From: Prorocentrum cordatum
Taxonomy: Eukaryota; Sar; Dinophyceae; Prorocentrales; Prorocentraceae
Assembly (NCBI GenBank): GCA_963575745.1
Contig: CAUYUJ010020760.1
Location: forward strand, 266,731-330,730
Direction: 5' to 3'
DNA length: 64,000 nucleotides
Shown here: in pieces, positions 1 to 10,512 of the stretch
Numbering within the stretch: the stretch's first letter is position 1
Layout of the letters: every line of letters starts with the position of its first letter
The notes under the pieces: generated by a model
The model's input: only the letters and a program-made list of their open reading frames with translations
What the model was told of the DNA's origin: nothing
Database searches by the model: none
Made by a program: the position numbers and the translations under genes

Positions 1-220
1 GGGGATGAGGAGCAGGAGGGAAAGGGTGAGGAGGAGGAGGAGGAGGAGGAGGAGGACGCCGTGGAGCAGGAGGGGGAGGATGAGAAAGCGCATGCGGAGG
101 AGGACGAGGAGACGGACTCGGGGGAGAAGGAGGTTGACAAGGGCAATGAGCAGGTGGAGGACGATGAAGACGAGACGGGGGAACAGGGGGAGGAAGGTGC
201 GGAGCAGGGGGCGGAGGGGA
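1..220. repeat. purine-rich GAG/GGA tract
   Basis: Almost pure purine on the + strand (GAGGAGGAGG runs with GGGGAGG and GACGAG interruptions). Open frames here give Arg-, Glu- or Gly-runs depending on frame, which is what a decayed triplet repeat produces. Not treated as coding. Confidence 0.75.
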
Positions 221-225
221 TGCTT

Positions 226-600
226 GTCGGAGTCTCTTCGGGGCGCTTCCGGGGGCCTCCGGTGGGCAGTTCGAGGGCGTTTTGGGAGACGCCTGGGGGC
301 CTCTTGGGAGCCTCTCGGGGGGCCTCCAGGGGCTTCGGGTGGCTTCCTCGGTGCGTCTTGGAGGCCTTTTGGGGCCTCCTGAGAGCTCCTCGGGGGCGAG
401 GGCTCGAGATGTCCGCTTGGGTACCCTGTCGGGGCACCCTCTGGGAGCCGTCTTGGGTGCCTCTTGGCCTGTTTTGGAGGCGTCTCGGGTCGTCTTGGGA
501 CCCTCTTGGGCCATGTTGGGAACCTCTTGGGGGACTCTGGGCCGTCTTGATGCGATCTGGGGGCCTCTTGGGTCGTCTTGGAGCGTCGGGAAGTGGAAGA
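226..600 (+). repeat. CTTGGG-rich island (+ orientation)
   Basis: Dense degenerate repetition of short units such as GGCCTCTTGGGGGC and GCGTCTTGGG. The same low-copy-identity family recurs at about 11.2-12.0, 17.4-18.1, 24.0-24.55, 35.4-36.2, 46.0-46.7 and 54.8-54.95 kb in this orientation, and at 4.9-5.5 and 56.9-57.3 kb in the opposite one. All frames through it are open by composition (Gly, Leu, Trp, Ala), so the ORFs are not evidence of genes. The following 600-860 holds nothing I recognise. Confidence 0.7.
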
Positions 601-889
601 GGCGAGAACCGCCGGATCTCAGTCCTCGTTATCCTCGTCCTGGCTTCGGTTTCAGTAGCCACGCGAGTTGCGGGCCGCATCGCATCCTCCCCGGGCCGAC
701 TGCGTATTTCCATTGCTTTGCGCACGGTCGTTTCTAGCGCAGCGCTCTGTTGGCCGCCCTCTCGTCTCAGTGCGTTTGTCCGCCTGGGGCTCAGGCCTGG
801 GCCTCCCTTCGCTCGGGAGGGTGGCGGTCGAAACAGGCTCCCGGGGTGAGAGCCCTCAGCCTTACCACGCGCAGACTGCTGCAATGTCA

Positions 890-1030
890 ATTCCGACGAC
901 GCCTCCTCCTCTCCTGCTTTCCCACTCTCCCAATCTCCTCTTCTCGCACTCTCCCGTTCTCCTACTCTCCTCCTCTCCCACTCTCCTCCGCGTGTTCCTT
1001 CTCCTCCTCCTCCTCCACCAATCCTTTTCC
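890..1030 (+). repeat. pyrimidine-rich tract (CTCC/TCCT)
   Basis: About 140 bp of CT-rich sequence with repeated CCTCCTCCT, CTCCCACTCTCC and TCTCCC units. It could be an intron polypyrimidine tract or a plain simple repeat; there is no flanking exon to decide. Confidence 0.6.
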
Positions 1031-1139
1031 TTATGCATGACTCCTTCCTGTCGCACCCCGAGGCCAGTCGAAAGGGCGGGCCAGGTGTTTCGCCTGAGAC
1101 TTCTTCACTATTTATGACCCTGATGCTCAACAACTGACA

Positions 1140-1790
1140 ACAGTTTCACAGAGGGCGGGTCGTTTTCAAAAAGTAGCTCTCGCCTTAGCGCCGCGCGCGT
1201 TCGTTTCGAAACATTTGCAAGAGTTTCACGGATTGAGGGCGGGCCGTTTTCAAAATGTGGGTCTCGCCTTAGCGTCGCACACATTCGTTTTCGAAGTTTG
1301 CAGGAGTTTCACGGACTGAGGGTAGGTCGTTTTCACTTGAGGCTCTCGCCTTAGCGCCGCGAGCATTCGCTTGAAATATTTGGAACAATTTTCACGGATT
1401 GAGGGCGGTTCTTTAGCAAAATGCGGTTCTCGCTTCAGCGTAGCGCGCATTCGTTTAACAATTTGCAGGATTTTCACGGATGGAGGGCGGGCCGTTTTCA
1501 AAATGTGGTTCTCGCCTCAGCGCCGCACATATTCGTTTTCAAAGTTTGCAAGAGTTTCACGGATTGAGGGCGGGTCGTGTTCACTTGTGGTTCTCGCCTT
1601 GGCGTTGCGCACATTCGTTTGAAACATTTGGAAACATTTCCATGTATTCAGGGTGGTTCGTTTACAAAATGTGGATTTCGAATTAGAGCCGCGCGCATTC
1701 ATTCTAACAATGTGCAAGGGCTTCACGGAACGAGGGCGGGCCGTTTTCAAAATGTGGTTCTCGCCTTAGCGCCGCGCACGTTTTGAGATA
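1140..1790 (+). repeat. 82-83 bp tandem repeat, about 8 copies
   Basis: The block TTTCACGGATTGAGGGCG ... TTCTCGCCTTAGCGCCGCGC ... CATTCGTTT recurs with TTTCAC (or variant) starting at 1144, 1224, 1307, 1390, 1472, 1555, 1637 and 1721, so the period is 80-83 bp. Units differ by scattered substitutions, which means an old array. The spacing is too long and the units too divergent for CRISPR. 1790-2100 holds no recognised feature. Confidence 0.9.
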
Positions 1791-2102
1791 ACAAGTTTCC
1801 AGAACCTGTGTTTTCGAGCGATTCGGGATTGTCAGGGCGCAGCAGTTATGTCGGTTCGCGGTGTTGAAGTCCCAGGAATGGCGTTCTGGCAATATGCAGG
1901 ATCGTCAAGACGCAGCAGTCAGGTTGATTGATGGCGTTGAAGTCTTAAGAATGATTGACGTGCTGCAAGATTTTCGTACGGTTGTCTCCCAACGGGACAT
2001 GTCCCTTAGTAGTGGACGTGAATTTTTGTATGGAGCCTATTGAGAGGGAGCTTGGAGGGAGGGTGTATCCCAGCATCGTTGATGAGTCTTGGGTTTGCAC
2101 TG

Positions 2103-2165
2103 GTCCTCCTCCTCCTCCTCCTCCTTCTCCTCCTCCTCCTCCTCCTCCTCCTCCTCCTCCTCCTC
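2103..2165 (+). repeat. (CCT)n microsatellite
   Basis: About 20 CCT units, almost perfect, with one TCT interruption. Confidence 0.95.
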
Positions 2166-2229
2166 CCCTCCTGTCGAGGCCCGAACGGTCTGCCTGTTGG
2201 CTCGAAATTGCAGCTCGATGTCTCTTTCT

Positions 2230-2640
2230 TGACCTTAAACCTCTCTTGGGGGCATCTTGCGGGCCGCTAGAGCCCCCCTTCGGACGCCTCGCGTGCTCTC
2301 TTAAGCGCGTAATGGGCGCCTCTTGGGCAGCCTAGGACGGTCTGAGTCTAGAAGACAGGATGAGAATGCGAACGTTCTCTCAAAATCTCCCCTCCTTGGG
2401 CCTACCGCCAAGGCCTCCAAGACTGCCCAAGAGGCCCCCGACAAGAGCCCCGTGACGGTCACCGCGAACCATCTCTGGGCGTGTTGGAAACATTGGTTCC
2501 GAACCACGCTCCCGAGGCCTCTAGAAACGTTTCCCCAAGCACCCTGGAAGCGCCCAAGAGCGCCCCCCAAACCAGGAGTCTGGGACAGGCGCCCCGTGGC
2601 AATGACCATGTGCAGTATTCGGTATTGAGAGCTGGAAGGG
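2230..2640. repeat. mixed CTTGGG / CCCAAG degenerate repeat
   Basis: Short CTTGGG units give way to CCCAAG units within about 150 bp (switch near 2380-2420). This looks like two degenerate islands head to head, just upstream of the leader-tagged transporter copy. Nothing else is seen before 2797. Confidence 0.5.
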
Positions 2641-2796
2641 ACCTGAGGACACTCCACTTCGTGCCTCGGGCAGGGTAACATAACATTCGTGGGAAGTGTA
2701 CGTATGCGTAAAAAATGCGTAACCATGCAGATCAAATTTTGGTTGGGTCCCAGCACATTGCATTCGGTAAGTCGTTGCCAAGATGACTGAACCGGA

Positions 2797-2818
2797 TCCG
2801 TAGCCATTTTGGCTCAAG
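2797..2818 (+). other. relict dinoflagellate spliced-leader sequence
   Basis: All 22 nt of the dinoflagellate spliced leader are present (core CCGTAGCCATTTTGGCTC, ending AAG). In dinoflagellates this leader is added to nuclear mRNAs by trans-splicing, so finding it in the genome directly upstream of an ORF marks DNA that was reverse-transcribed from mature mRNA and reinserted. An SL-RNA gene would have a GT donor straight after the leader; here GCTCCGAGG follows, so this is a relic. It lies 68 nt before the ATG at 2887, a plausible mRNA 5' UTR. No reverse-strand copy or second copy was noticed elsewhere. Confidence 0.95.
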
Positions 2819-2886
2819 GCTCCGAGGATCGCCCCAAGACGGCCCAATAGGCTGTAAGAGCGCCCAAAGTCGGAGTTTTAGTAGCC

Positions 2887-4331
2887 ATGTCGGCCGCGCG
2901 TTGCTGCTTGCTGCTCGCCGTGACAGGCAGCTCTGCCGTCATGGACATAAAGGGGAAGGGCGGGCATCTCCGGAGGCCCAGAGAACAGGCGCCTCATGGT
3001 TTCATAGTGGGCGATGGTCCGAAGGTGCACGTGAGCGTCGAGGTGCTGGAGAGCGGAGGAATGCTTATTGGCACCACCGCGATCGAGGAGCCGGCCCGCA
3101 TAGAAACCGCGGATCTGTGCACGCAGGTCGGGGTGGCATGGTTGGCGCTGGTGCTTAGCGGCGGCGTCTTCGTCATCTTGCCCAGGTACCAGACCCTGGC
3201 GCAGTTGCTCCTTTTCTTCGGGGCCCAGAACTTCATGAACTTGTTGTACATCAAGGCGATCATGTCCATCCACACGGTCTGCCAGGAGCTCAACATACGG
3301 CGCTTCCATGCGCTCCTAGTGCTGACGGCCATGCAGCAGCTCGCGGGCTTCCTCTTCCTCGCGCTGGTGATCCTCGTGTCCCAGCTGACGCCGTGGGCCT
3401 ACAGGCCGCACAGCATCGTCAGTAAGGACCAGGCCCTCGCGGTGATGGCCCTCGCAGTGTGCTTCACCCTGAACATCGCCCTCAACAACTTCAGCCTCTC
3501 GCTCCTGGACATGTCCGTTAACGTTATGGTCCGCTCCACGAGCCCGCCGATGTCTCTTCTCCTGCAGCTGTGCTTTCTTGCGAAGGTAGGCATGGTGCTA
3601 CTCGGCGTCATCGGCGCGGCGCTGGTGGTTATTTCCAAGAGCACCCAGAAGAAGACGGCGGACCAGAACGAGGGCGGCGGCAGCAACACGCTGGGTCTCC
3701 CTGGAGCTCATGGTAGTGGTGATTCTTGGCAAGGGGTCAAGTTGAACGCTATCGACTCGCTCATTTACATGACCATTCCAATCGTCGTGCTGCTGTTGTT
3801 GCCCATCTACTTGATCAAGCACCCCGTGTCTTATCCTGGGCACGAGATGGCCACGAATTTCAGCGTGTTCGTGGAGATCGCCCAGCTGAGCCTCGGCACC
3901 GTGGTGCAGGTGATGATGTCCGGCATCTGGGCCCTCGGCTACAACCTCCTGCTGTACAACATTGTCAGGGACCTCTCCCCGTTCTTCGTGTCGTTTGCCG
4001 CAAACTTCAAAAGGTGGCGGCCATCGCCCTGGCCCTGCTCATGGGCATGGAGTCGCTGCAGGCCGGCCGCTTGAAGTACTTGATGTGCGCGGGCGCGGCG
4101 GGGAACATGGCGGCCTGCACCGCGTACAGTCTGTGGCCGCCGCAGCCGAAGAAGGAGCTCTCTGAAGAATGCAGCAGAGTTCTGCTGCAAAAAAGGCGGA
4201 CGCCTGAGGCCCTCGCCTCTCTCGCCGAGGAGCGCCGAGAAGGGCGCGGGGCGCTTTGGCGTCGAAGGAGTGCCGTCAGGCGCGCGCCTTGCGTGCGTCG
4301 AGTGATCTCGCGCCCTGACGGCCGCGGCTAA
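2887..4331 (+). pseudogene. triose-phosphate/nucleotide-sugar-type transporter retrocopy, frameshifted
   Basis: A multi-pass membrane protein of the drug/metabolite transporter superfamily, TPT branch, which exchanges sugar phosphates or nucleotide sugars across organelle membranes. Supporting features are the segment NFSLSLLDMSVNVMVRSTSP (about residues 201-220), which matches the conserved core of this family, and hydrophobic helices near residues 81-99, 104-124, 142-165, 184-199, 234-250, 291-310 and 335-357. The frame opened by ATG 2887 runs to 4074, but after residue about 375 (FAANFK, near 4009-4014) the family-like sequence (VAAIALALLMGMESL) continues in another frame to a stop at 4331. 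That is a one-base loss in an A-run. The stretch between residues 250 and 285 is hydrophilic where I would expect two more helices, so an internal deletion is likely. It has no introns and carries the leader relic at 2797, so it is a retrocopy. A sequencing error at the A-run remains possible. Confidence 0.7.
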
Positions 4332-4339
4332 TTTAGGCA

Positions 4340-4430
4340 GCATGCGAATCGCTGAATCGCTTCCTCTCCTCTTCCCCTTCTCTCCTCTTCTCTCCTCTTC
4401 CTGCTCCTCCTCCTATTCCCCGCCGGGGAG
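4340..4430 (+). repeat. CT-rich tract
   Basis: CTTCCTCTCCTC-type sequence directly after the transporter copy. No poly(A) tail is visible at the end of the retrocopy. 4430-4900 is GC-rich with short C- and G-runs and no recognised gene. Confidence 0.6.
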
Positions 4431-4909
4431 CAGGTGGAGGATATCTCTTAGATCCGTCGGTGCCAGTGCTCGAGGCCTGACGAGGACACTGCCTATCCGC
4501 TGACTTCGCGGAGGGTTCGGTGGATCGCGCACACATGGTCCCCATACCGATGTATGAGCTCCTCCGACTGCACCGAATACGAGATACCACCTGGCGCTGT
4601 CGGCTGTGGTTGTCGTTTCCTATGATTTCTTCAGCCGATCGGCGCGGGCCCTCGCGCCCCGCCCCCCGGGTGGGGCCTCTCCTGGGGCGCACTGCTGCAA
4701 ACAGTGGCATTCAGCAGAGGTCCGGAGACAGACCCCTCCCGAACCCCCCCCGGTCCTCCCAATATCGAAACGCCTATACACATATATGGGGGGTTCCGTC
4801 CCCGGGGCCCCGCAGGGCCCCCCCCTTGTACATAGGTAGTGCCCCCCTCCCAGGAGCCCCCCCGGGAGCCGCCCCGAGGCCCCGAGCAGCCTTGACCCGC
4901 CCAAGATTG

Positions 4910-5500
4910 CCTACAGATGGCCAAAGAGCTCTCCAAGACGCACTCAGAGGGCCCCAATAGCGCTCGAAGACGGCACAAGAGGCCCCCAAGACGGCCCAAG
5001 ACGCTTCCAAGACGCCCCAAGAGGCTTCCAAGAGCACCCCCAAGAGAGCCCGAAGAAACAACATTCATTGATTTGTTGATGGTTTTTGAAGGATTTGGCC
5101 GTTCTCGATATTTGGGCGTCCCAACATTCCAAGATGGCCCAAGAGCCCCCCAAGACCGCCCCAAGACGGCCCGAGAGACCCCCAGGAGGGTTCCAAGACG
5201 GCCCAAGAGGGCACCAAGACGGCCTAAGAGGCCCCAGGGACGGCCCAAGAGGGCCCCAGGACGGCCCCAAGAGTGGGCCCAGAGGAGGAACCTGAACGGA
5301 CATTGCGAGCTTTTGGTTCCAAGAGGCTCCCAGGAGGCCCCCAAGAGGCCCCCAGGAGGCTCCCGAGAGGCCCCCGGAGGCCCCTAAGAGCCCCCAAAAG
5401 GGCCCCAAGAGGTCCTGAAGAAGCCATCCAAGAGGCCCCCAAGAGGCCCCTGAACTGCCCCTGCAGGGGCCCCCGAGACCCTTCCGAAGAGGTGGGATAA
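4910..5500 (-). repeat. CCCAAG-rich island (reverse orientation of the CTTGGG family)
   Basis: Short units such as GGCCCCCAAGAGGCCC and GACGGCCCAAGAG repeat for about 590 bp. It is the reverse complement of the islands at 226-600 and elsewhere. Long reverse-strand ORFs here (Gly-, Leu-, Trp-rich) are compositional. A short unrelated block near 5060-5110 interrupts the pattern. Confidence 0.7.
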
Positions 5501-5599
5501 GGCTATTTGATAGCTGGCATGCGCGCGGCGTCAGGACTTTCGATGCTGCGCGCCACTTCGACAAACTCCCAGGGAGCGGCTGGTGATGCGCCGCCGGCG

Positions 5600-6232
5600 T
5601 CCTCGATCCCTCGTCCTTCCTCATCTTCTCCAAGGTGACCCGAGTTGCTCCCCCGGCCGCGAATAGCGGTCAAGGGGGAGTGACCGGGATGAGGGTGAGA
5701 GGTTGAACTTTCCACTCCCTCTTTCTTCCTCATTTTCTCCAGGGTGACCCAAGTCGTTCCACTGGCCGCGAAAAGCGGTCAAGGGGGAGTGACCGGGGCG
5801 GGCGTGAAAGGTTCAACGGTTCAACCCTCCACTCCTTCTTCCTTCCTCATCTTCTCCAGGGTGACCCGAGTCGCTCCCCCGGCCGCGAAAAGCGGTCAAG
5901 GGGGAGTGACTGGGCCGGGCGTGAAAGGTTGAACCCTACAATCCCTCTTCCTTCCTCAGATCATCTTCTCCAGGGTGACCCGAGTCGCTCCCCCTGCCGC
6001 GAAAAGCGGTCAAGGGGGAGTGACCGGGCCGGGCGTGAAAGGTTGAACCTTCCTTTCCTTCTTCCTTCCTCATCTTCTGCTGGGTGAACCCGAGTCGTTC
6101 CCCCGGCTGCGAAAAGCGGTCAAGGGGGAATGGCCGAGACGGTCGTGAAAAAGGTTGAACCCTCCACTCCGTTTTCCTTCCTCATCTTCTGCTGGGTGAC
6201 CCGAGTCGCTCCCCTGGCCGCGAAAAGCGGTA
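5600..6232 (+). repeat. 109-117 bp tandem repeat, 6 copies
   Basis: The landmark GGGTGACCCGAGTCGCTCCC followed by GCGAAAAGCGGTCAAGGGGG occurs at about 5635, 5744, 5861, 5975, 6084 and 6196. Each unit has its own small hairpin (CCGCGAAAAGCGG) and a CTTCCTTCCTCATCTTCT stretch. The last unit runs straight into a TA-rich microsatellite. Confidence 0.9.
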
Positions 6233-6312
6233 TATATACATATATATATATATATATTTACTTATTTATTTGTTTATTCATGTGTATATTTATACATATA
6301 TATATATATATC
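6229..6312. repeat. (TA)n / TTTATT microsatellite
   Basis: TATATACATATATATA flanks a TTTACTTATTTATTTG core. It is a strikingly AT-rich block in otherwise GC-rich DNA, immediately abutting the previous array. Confidence 0.9.
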
Positions 6313-6439
6313 CCGAGGGACGAGGTCCCCCGGCCGAGCCCAAGGACCTCGGGGGCGCATGGGGGTGCAGGGCCCCCGGGGCCGCTCGGAAGGGTTAGGT
6401 TTTCGGCACCCATGCTAATATTGGAAACTGTGGAAAACC

Positions 6440-6500
6440 AATTAAAGTAACTTTAAAGTAACTTTAAAGTAACTTTTCGGCGACTCCGCAAAGTAACTCC
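6440..6500 (+). repeat. AAAGTAACTTT repeat cluster, small copy
   Basis: Three to four consecutive AAAGTAACTTT units. The unit is close to self-complementary (AAAGTTACTTT on the other strand). Larger and smaller clusters of the same motif are at 28480-28880 and 51245-51290. Confidence 0.8.
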
Positions 6501-6534
6501 ACAGCAGTCAAAAAAATAGGTTTCAAGTGATTCG

Positions 6535-6890
6535 GGAATTGGCGGGGAGGGAACATATAGGTCGGCAAATTTGGCCGCGTCCTAATCTGGTGGCGAGCCG
6601 TATGGGATCCAGCTTCAATGAAATGGGAATCAGCTTCGTGTCTAGCCTGCGCTCTGGGTTTAGGTTTAGGATAATGCTTGAGTTTAGGTTCAAACTTTGG
6701 GTTTAGGTTTTAGGTTTCAGGTTATGTTTTAGGTTTAGGTTTAGCGCGCGCCCTTGGTTCGATATTTAGGTTTAGGTGTTAGGTTGCGGCATCGCCAGCG
6801 GGGCTGCGCGCAATGCGCGCGCCCCTGGCGGGCCGCGCGATGGATCGCAAGTAATTTGGCTCAGGGGGCTTCGGGATCTTATCCAGGTGT
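6535..6890 (+). repeat. dispersed repeat D with TTTAGG-rich core, copy 1
   Basis: This copy shares blocks in order with 18290-18640: TATAGGTCGGC, GGTGGCGAGCCGTATG, GGGAATCAGCTTC, then a run of TTTAGG-type units, then GCGCGCGCCCCT and ATGGATCGCAAGT. The middle resembles plant/dinoflagellate telomere units (TTTAGGG) but is degenerate and internal. I see no target duplication. 6890-7700 holds only weak G-rich and CTTGGG-like sequence and no recognised gene. Confidence 0.75.
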
Positions 6891-7711
6891 TTTTCAGAAC
6901 CCTCAAAACAAGAAAATGGGGTTGGGGTGGGTGGGGGGGGTGGAGAGGAGGAAGACGAGGGGCACACATCAGAAAGGGACAGGAGGGGAGGAATTGAGTA
7001 TGGGAGAGGTCGCAGGAGGACAAGGAGGAGGCCTTCACGGATCGTTTGTGGCGAGAGCTTTCTGGGCGACCCTTGTGCCCGTTCTGGCGTTCTATTTTGG
7101 CTGTCGCGGAGCCCTCTCGGGGCGTTGCGGGCTCTTCTGGGCGATCGGTTGGTTGACATTTGAGGTCTTTTCTCTTACTTGTCTTTTGTATGTTTGATTT
7201 ATTTGGGCTATCGTGGAATTCCGTCTGGGCCCGCCTTGGAAATATGGAGGGTTTCTTTTGGCTTTTGTTGGAGTGCATCAATCCAGACATGGCGGTCTTA
7301 TCTGCGCCCTCCCTGCTGGGCTTCAAAGTCGTTTCGGCGAGGCGTCCCTGTGGCGTTTTTTGGGCGCCACCGGGCGTCACTGGGGATATTTTGTGGCTCG
7401 CATGGGCCGCTTCGTGCATCGCTCGCTGACAAGTTACACTTGCTTCATTTATTTCAATTTACGCCATGCACATTTTCATGTTTTCAAAGTTTCTAATATG
7501 TGTGTGGCGGTGGTCTCGTTCGGGTTCTCGAGCGCGGGTTCCACTAGCCCTCAGGGCCGCATTGAAACATACTTCCCCTCTTCTCACCGAAGGCACGGCA
7601 GACGTCTTCTTGCAATTGGTCATTACATGTGGATTGATATCAGAGTGAGGGGGCCGAACGGTCATTCAATGTCCTTGGGCGCGTGGTTGATGTGAGGTTC
7701 CACGATGCGGA

Positions 7712-7742
7712 TTGTTGTTGTTGTTGTTGTTGTTGTTGCTTG
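7712..7742 (+). repeat. (TTG)n microsatellite
   Basis: About nine TTG units, shortly before the long GGTGG array. Confidence 0.9.
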
Positions 7743-7794
7743 TTTTCTTCGTCCCACCCGCGTTCCCAGTCGCGACCCACCCGCGACCCACCCT

Positions 7795-8480
7795 GTGGGC
7801 GGGTGGTGGGTGCGTGGTGGGTGGGTGGTGGTTGAGTGGTGGGTGGATGGTGGGTGGGTGCCTGGTGTGTGGGTGGCGGGTGGGTGGATGGTGGGTGGTG
7901 GGTGGGTGGTGGGTGGGTGGTGGTGGTGGGGTGGTGGGTGGGATGTGGGTGGGTGGTGTGTGGGTGGTGGGTGGGTGGTGGGTGGTGGTGGGTGGTGGTG
8001 GTGGATGGTGCGTGGATGGGTTGGGTGGCGGGTGGCTGGTGGGTGGTGGGTGGGTCGTGGTGGGTTGTGGGTGGGTGGTGGGTGGTGAGTGGTTGGTGGG
8101 CGGTGGTGGTTGGTGAGTGTTGGTTGGGTGGTGGGTGGGTGGTGGGTGGGTGTGAGTGGGTGGTGGGCGGGTGGTGGGTGGGTGGTGGGTGGATGGTGGG
8201 TGGGTGGTGGGTGGGTGGTGGATGGTTGGTGATGGGTGGATGGTGGAGGGGTGGTCGGTGGGTGGTGGGTGGGTGGTGGGTGGTGGGTGGGTGGGTGGTG
8301 GGTGGGTGGTGTGTGGGTGGTGGGCGGGTGAATGGTGGGTGGTGGGCGGGTGGTGGGTGGGTGGTGGGTGGGTGGTGGGTGGGTGGTGTGTGGGTGGTGG
8401 GTGGGTGGTGGGTGGTGGGCGTGGGTCGTGGGTGTTGGGTTGGTTGTGGGTTTATGGTGGGTGGGTCATGTGTTGGTAGC
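7795..8480 (+). repeat. GGTGGGTGGGTGGTG minisatellite, about 690 bp
   Basis: Imperfect tandem units of GGGTGGGTGGTG with occasional A or T substitutions. The G-rich + strand has dense GGG tracts and could form G-quadruplexes. The reverse frame reads as His/Pro/Thr repeats (345 codons), a compositional artefact. Confidence 0.95.
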
Positions 8481-8584
8481 TTCGCCCGCGCTTTTGCCCC
8501 CTCACTCTTACCCGCAGGTGCTACGTACGAGGCAGTATTCGGACATCGGGGCCTTTTGGAACAATCTTTGTCCGTCTTGGACGC

Positions 8585-8760
8585 CTTGGCCGCCCTCGGG
8601 GGGGCGGGTGGGGGGGCGAGCATGCCCTTTGGAAGGGGGATGGGGGAGCCCCCCCCCGCCCCCCAACATAAAAACAACGGGGTGCATGCTGATTGGGCGG
8701 AGAGAACGGCGCCGCTAGACCGCAGACGTCAAGAGGGTTTGTTGGATTTCGGCCACATCG
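8585..8760 (+). repeat. G-run/C-run segment with island-end-like sequence
   Basis: GGGGGGGCGGG and CCCCCCCCCGCCCCCC flank about 30 bp, followed by CCGCTAGACCGCAGACG and GGGTTTGTTGGATT. The order (G/C runs, a CTAGAC block, then a GGGnTnGTnGGAT block) resembles the 3' ends of the CTTGGG islands at 12028-12047, 36279-36300 and 46803-46824, but less exactly. Confidence 0.4.
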
Positions 8761-8934
8761 TGTCCAGCGTTGTCGAATCCTCTGCCAAAGTGCAGGTTCA
8801 TTCTCGTCGCTCTCACCACCCCTCTCCCCGTTCCATTCCCCCGCCACCCGCGTAAACGTTTGGGCTCAAACCTGTCGTGCCGTCCTTGAGGCATCTCCCG
8901 CCACGCCGCGGGTCCAGTTGACAATGTAGCCTCG

Positions 8935-10512
8935 ATGTCAGGATGGGGGGCGTTCTTGGCGTGCGCTGCGCCCGATCGCCCCGATGTGCGTGATGTGGAT
9001 ATCATTGTTGGCGGGGATCACCCTCCTCTCGCCGAGGGTGCAGCTGCAAACTATGACCAGGCACCTCGTGAGGTGAGCGGCTCGTCGTGGGGCGATTTTC
9101 TAGTCCACGTGCCTTTTGGCCCCGCCCAGCAAGATGTTGGACCTGCTCGCCCTCCCCGTGCGATTATCGATTTGTCTTCCACAGCTGGGCAGCCAAAAAA
9201 AAGAGGCAGGAAAAACCAGGCACTGCAGGAAGTAGTTGATGAATACAGGCGAAACCGCCCAGCTGTCGTTGATATTTGGCCCTTGCAGCAGTCGGGTTTG
9301 GATTCGTGGCGAGAACGACAGCGGCGATTTAATGCTGATGCGCGGGCTGTTGCCGATTGCTTCCGCGTCCCGAAGGGCGCTCTGAGCGTTCAGCAAAGCC
9401 GTGGAATCCCATTTCCGTTGCAGCTCAGCGGCCCGATGGAAGCTGCGATGATTGCTGCATTGTCTGGGCTGCCGTACGCCTTGGACGAAGCTACCTTGTC
9501 TGTTGGCCATTGCTTTCTGCAGGGCCCTCGGAAGCAAATGTCTGCTGTTACGATGGCGTCTGAGACGGGCGTCGACCCTGCAGCGTTATCCGCCACCGCG
9601 CAGAAAGTCGCCCACGGTGTTTTCTTGAATTGTAGGCTCAACAGGCTGAAGCTGGAAAATACTATAACATCAAGCTTACCCCGCCAATCTTTATTGCTAT
9701 ACGTTGATTCGGTGAGGCATGATGAGACTCCGATGAAGGCGACTGTCGTGAGGGATGACACTACGAAGGCGACATTAGCAGTTGGGTATGAACATGGCTC
9801 ATTTCACGGCGGCGCCGCGGCAGCGTCATCGCAGGCCGTTGTGCCGCTGGGGGCCGCCTATCAACAGAGTTCGGTCGTGGGCCCAACAGGCGCGCCCAGA
9901 CAGCTCGTGGCGGCTGAGAAGTTTAAGTCGAAGACTGTGTCCAAGATCGTTCAGATACAACAGCAGTATGGCATGTTGGTAAAAATAGGCAACCAGCTCG
10001 GCACAGTGATTGGCCGCTCTTTGACCCCGATCGCGTGCATTGAGAGCAACAGGGCACGCGTGATGAAGGAATAGTTGATTCGGGTTTCGTCGGCCAGCCA
10101 TTTCTCGAACAAGTTTCGCCACAAGTCCAGATTTGCATGCAAAGACCGCGCTTCGACTAACTTGGCCGCCGAACGCGGACTTGCAGACGAGAGGGGGGCT
10201 GAATGGTCTACGCTGGGAACGGATTGCGAAATTCACATGACTGCGACAATATTCACTCGCACCTTTGTTCCAATGAACGATTCGGTCAGCGGGATGATCA
10301 ATGCTGCCCTCTCATTGTCAAATGGCCCTGCGATGATCAGATTTCGCCGCTGTCTCAAAGACCACATCATGGATAATATATACAAATGCCTGCGGCAAGC
10401 TCCGCCGCGTTGCCAGCGCGACGTTCTGCGCGGCGGCTCCATGGCACCGCTCACGCGGGCGTATCTTGGAGCGCAGTCCGCTCTCGGGTCCCTGGGCAGC
10501 TGTTGCATGTGA
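8935..10512 (+). pseudogene. gene A, N-terminal part: transposase-like ORF with in-frame TAG
   Basis: ATG 8935 opens 379 codons to a TAG at 10072-10074. The same frame then continues coherently for 145 codons to 10512, so the TAG is probably a nonsense mutation. Residues 88-93 (KKRGRK) form an AT-hook/NLS-like basic patch. Residues 256-267 (YVDSVRHDETPM) place acidic residues after a hydrophobic strand. After the TAG, KDRASTNLAAE (Asp codon 10144) and DSVSGMINAALSLS follow. I recall this block order from unnamed repeated proteins of dinoflagellates. The spaced Asp residues, plus Glu in IEAIHVALRR of the downstream block at 12070-13260, suggest an RNase-H-fold DDE-type transposase, but that is inference. 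No zinc finger is obvious. Terminal inverted repeats were not found. Confidence 0.45.

Noticed and set aside
1140-1790. CRISPR-like array (also the 53-bp and 105-bp arrays)
   Set aside because: Units are head-to-tail without unique spacers, divergent, and in a eukaryotic context; they are satellites.
2797-2900. Spliced-leader RNA gene
   Set aside because: The leader is followed by GCTCCG, not by a GT donor, and no Sm-site-like or compact SL-RNA body follows. It is a relic of trans-splicing.
4631-5633. Long reverse ORFs rich in Leu/Gly/Trp/Ser
   Set aside because: They come from the CCCAAG-rich island; the same texture appears in every island regardless of frame.
6745-6770. tRNA B-box-like GGTTCGATATT
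   Set aside because: No A box, cloverleaf or acceptor stem around it.
6656-6785. A telomere
   Set aside because: TTTAGG words are degenerate, short and internal to a dispersed repeat with unique sequence on both sides.
7640-8677. 345-codon reverse ORF, His/Pro/Thr-rich
   Set aside because: It is the complement of the GGTGGGTGG minisatellite; open by composition.
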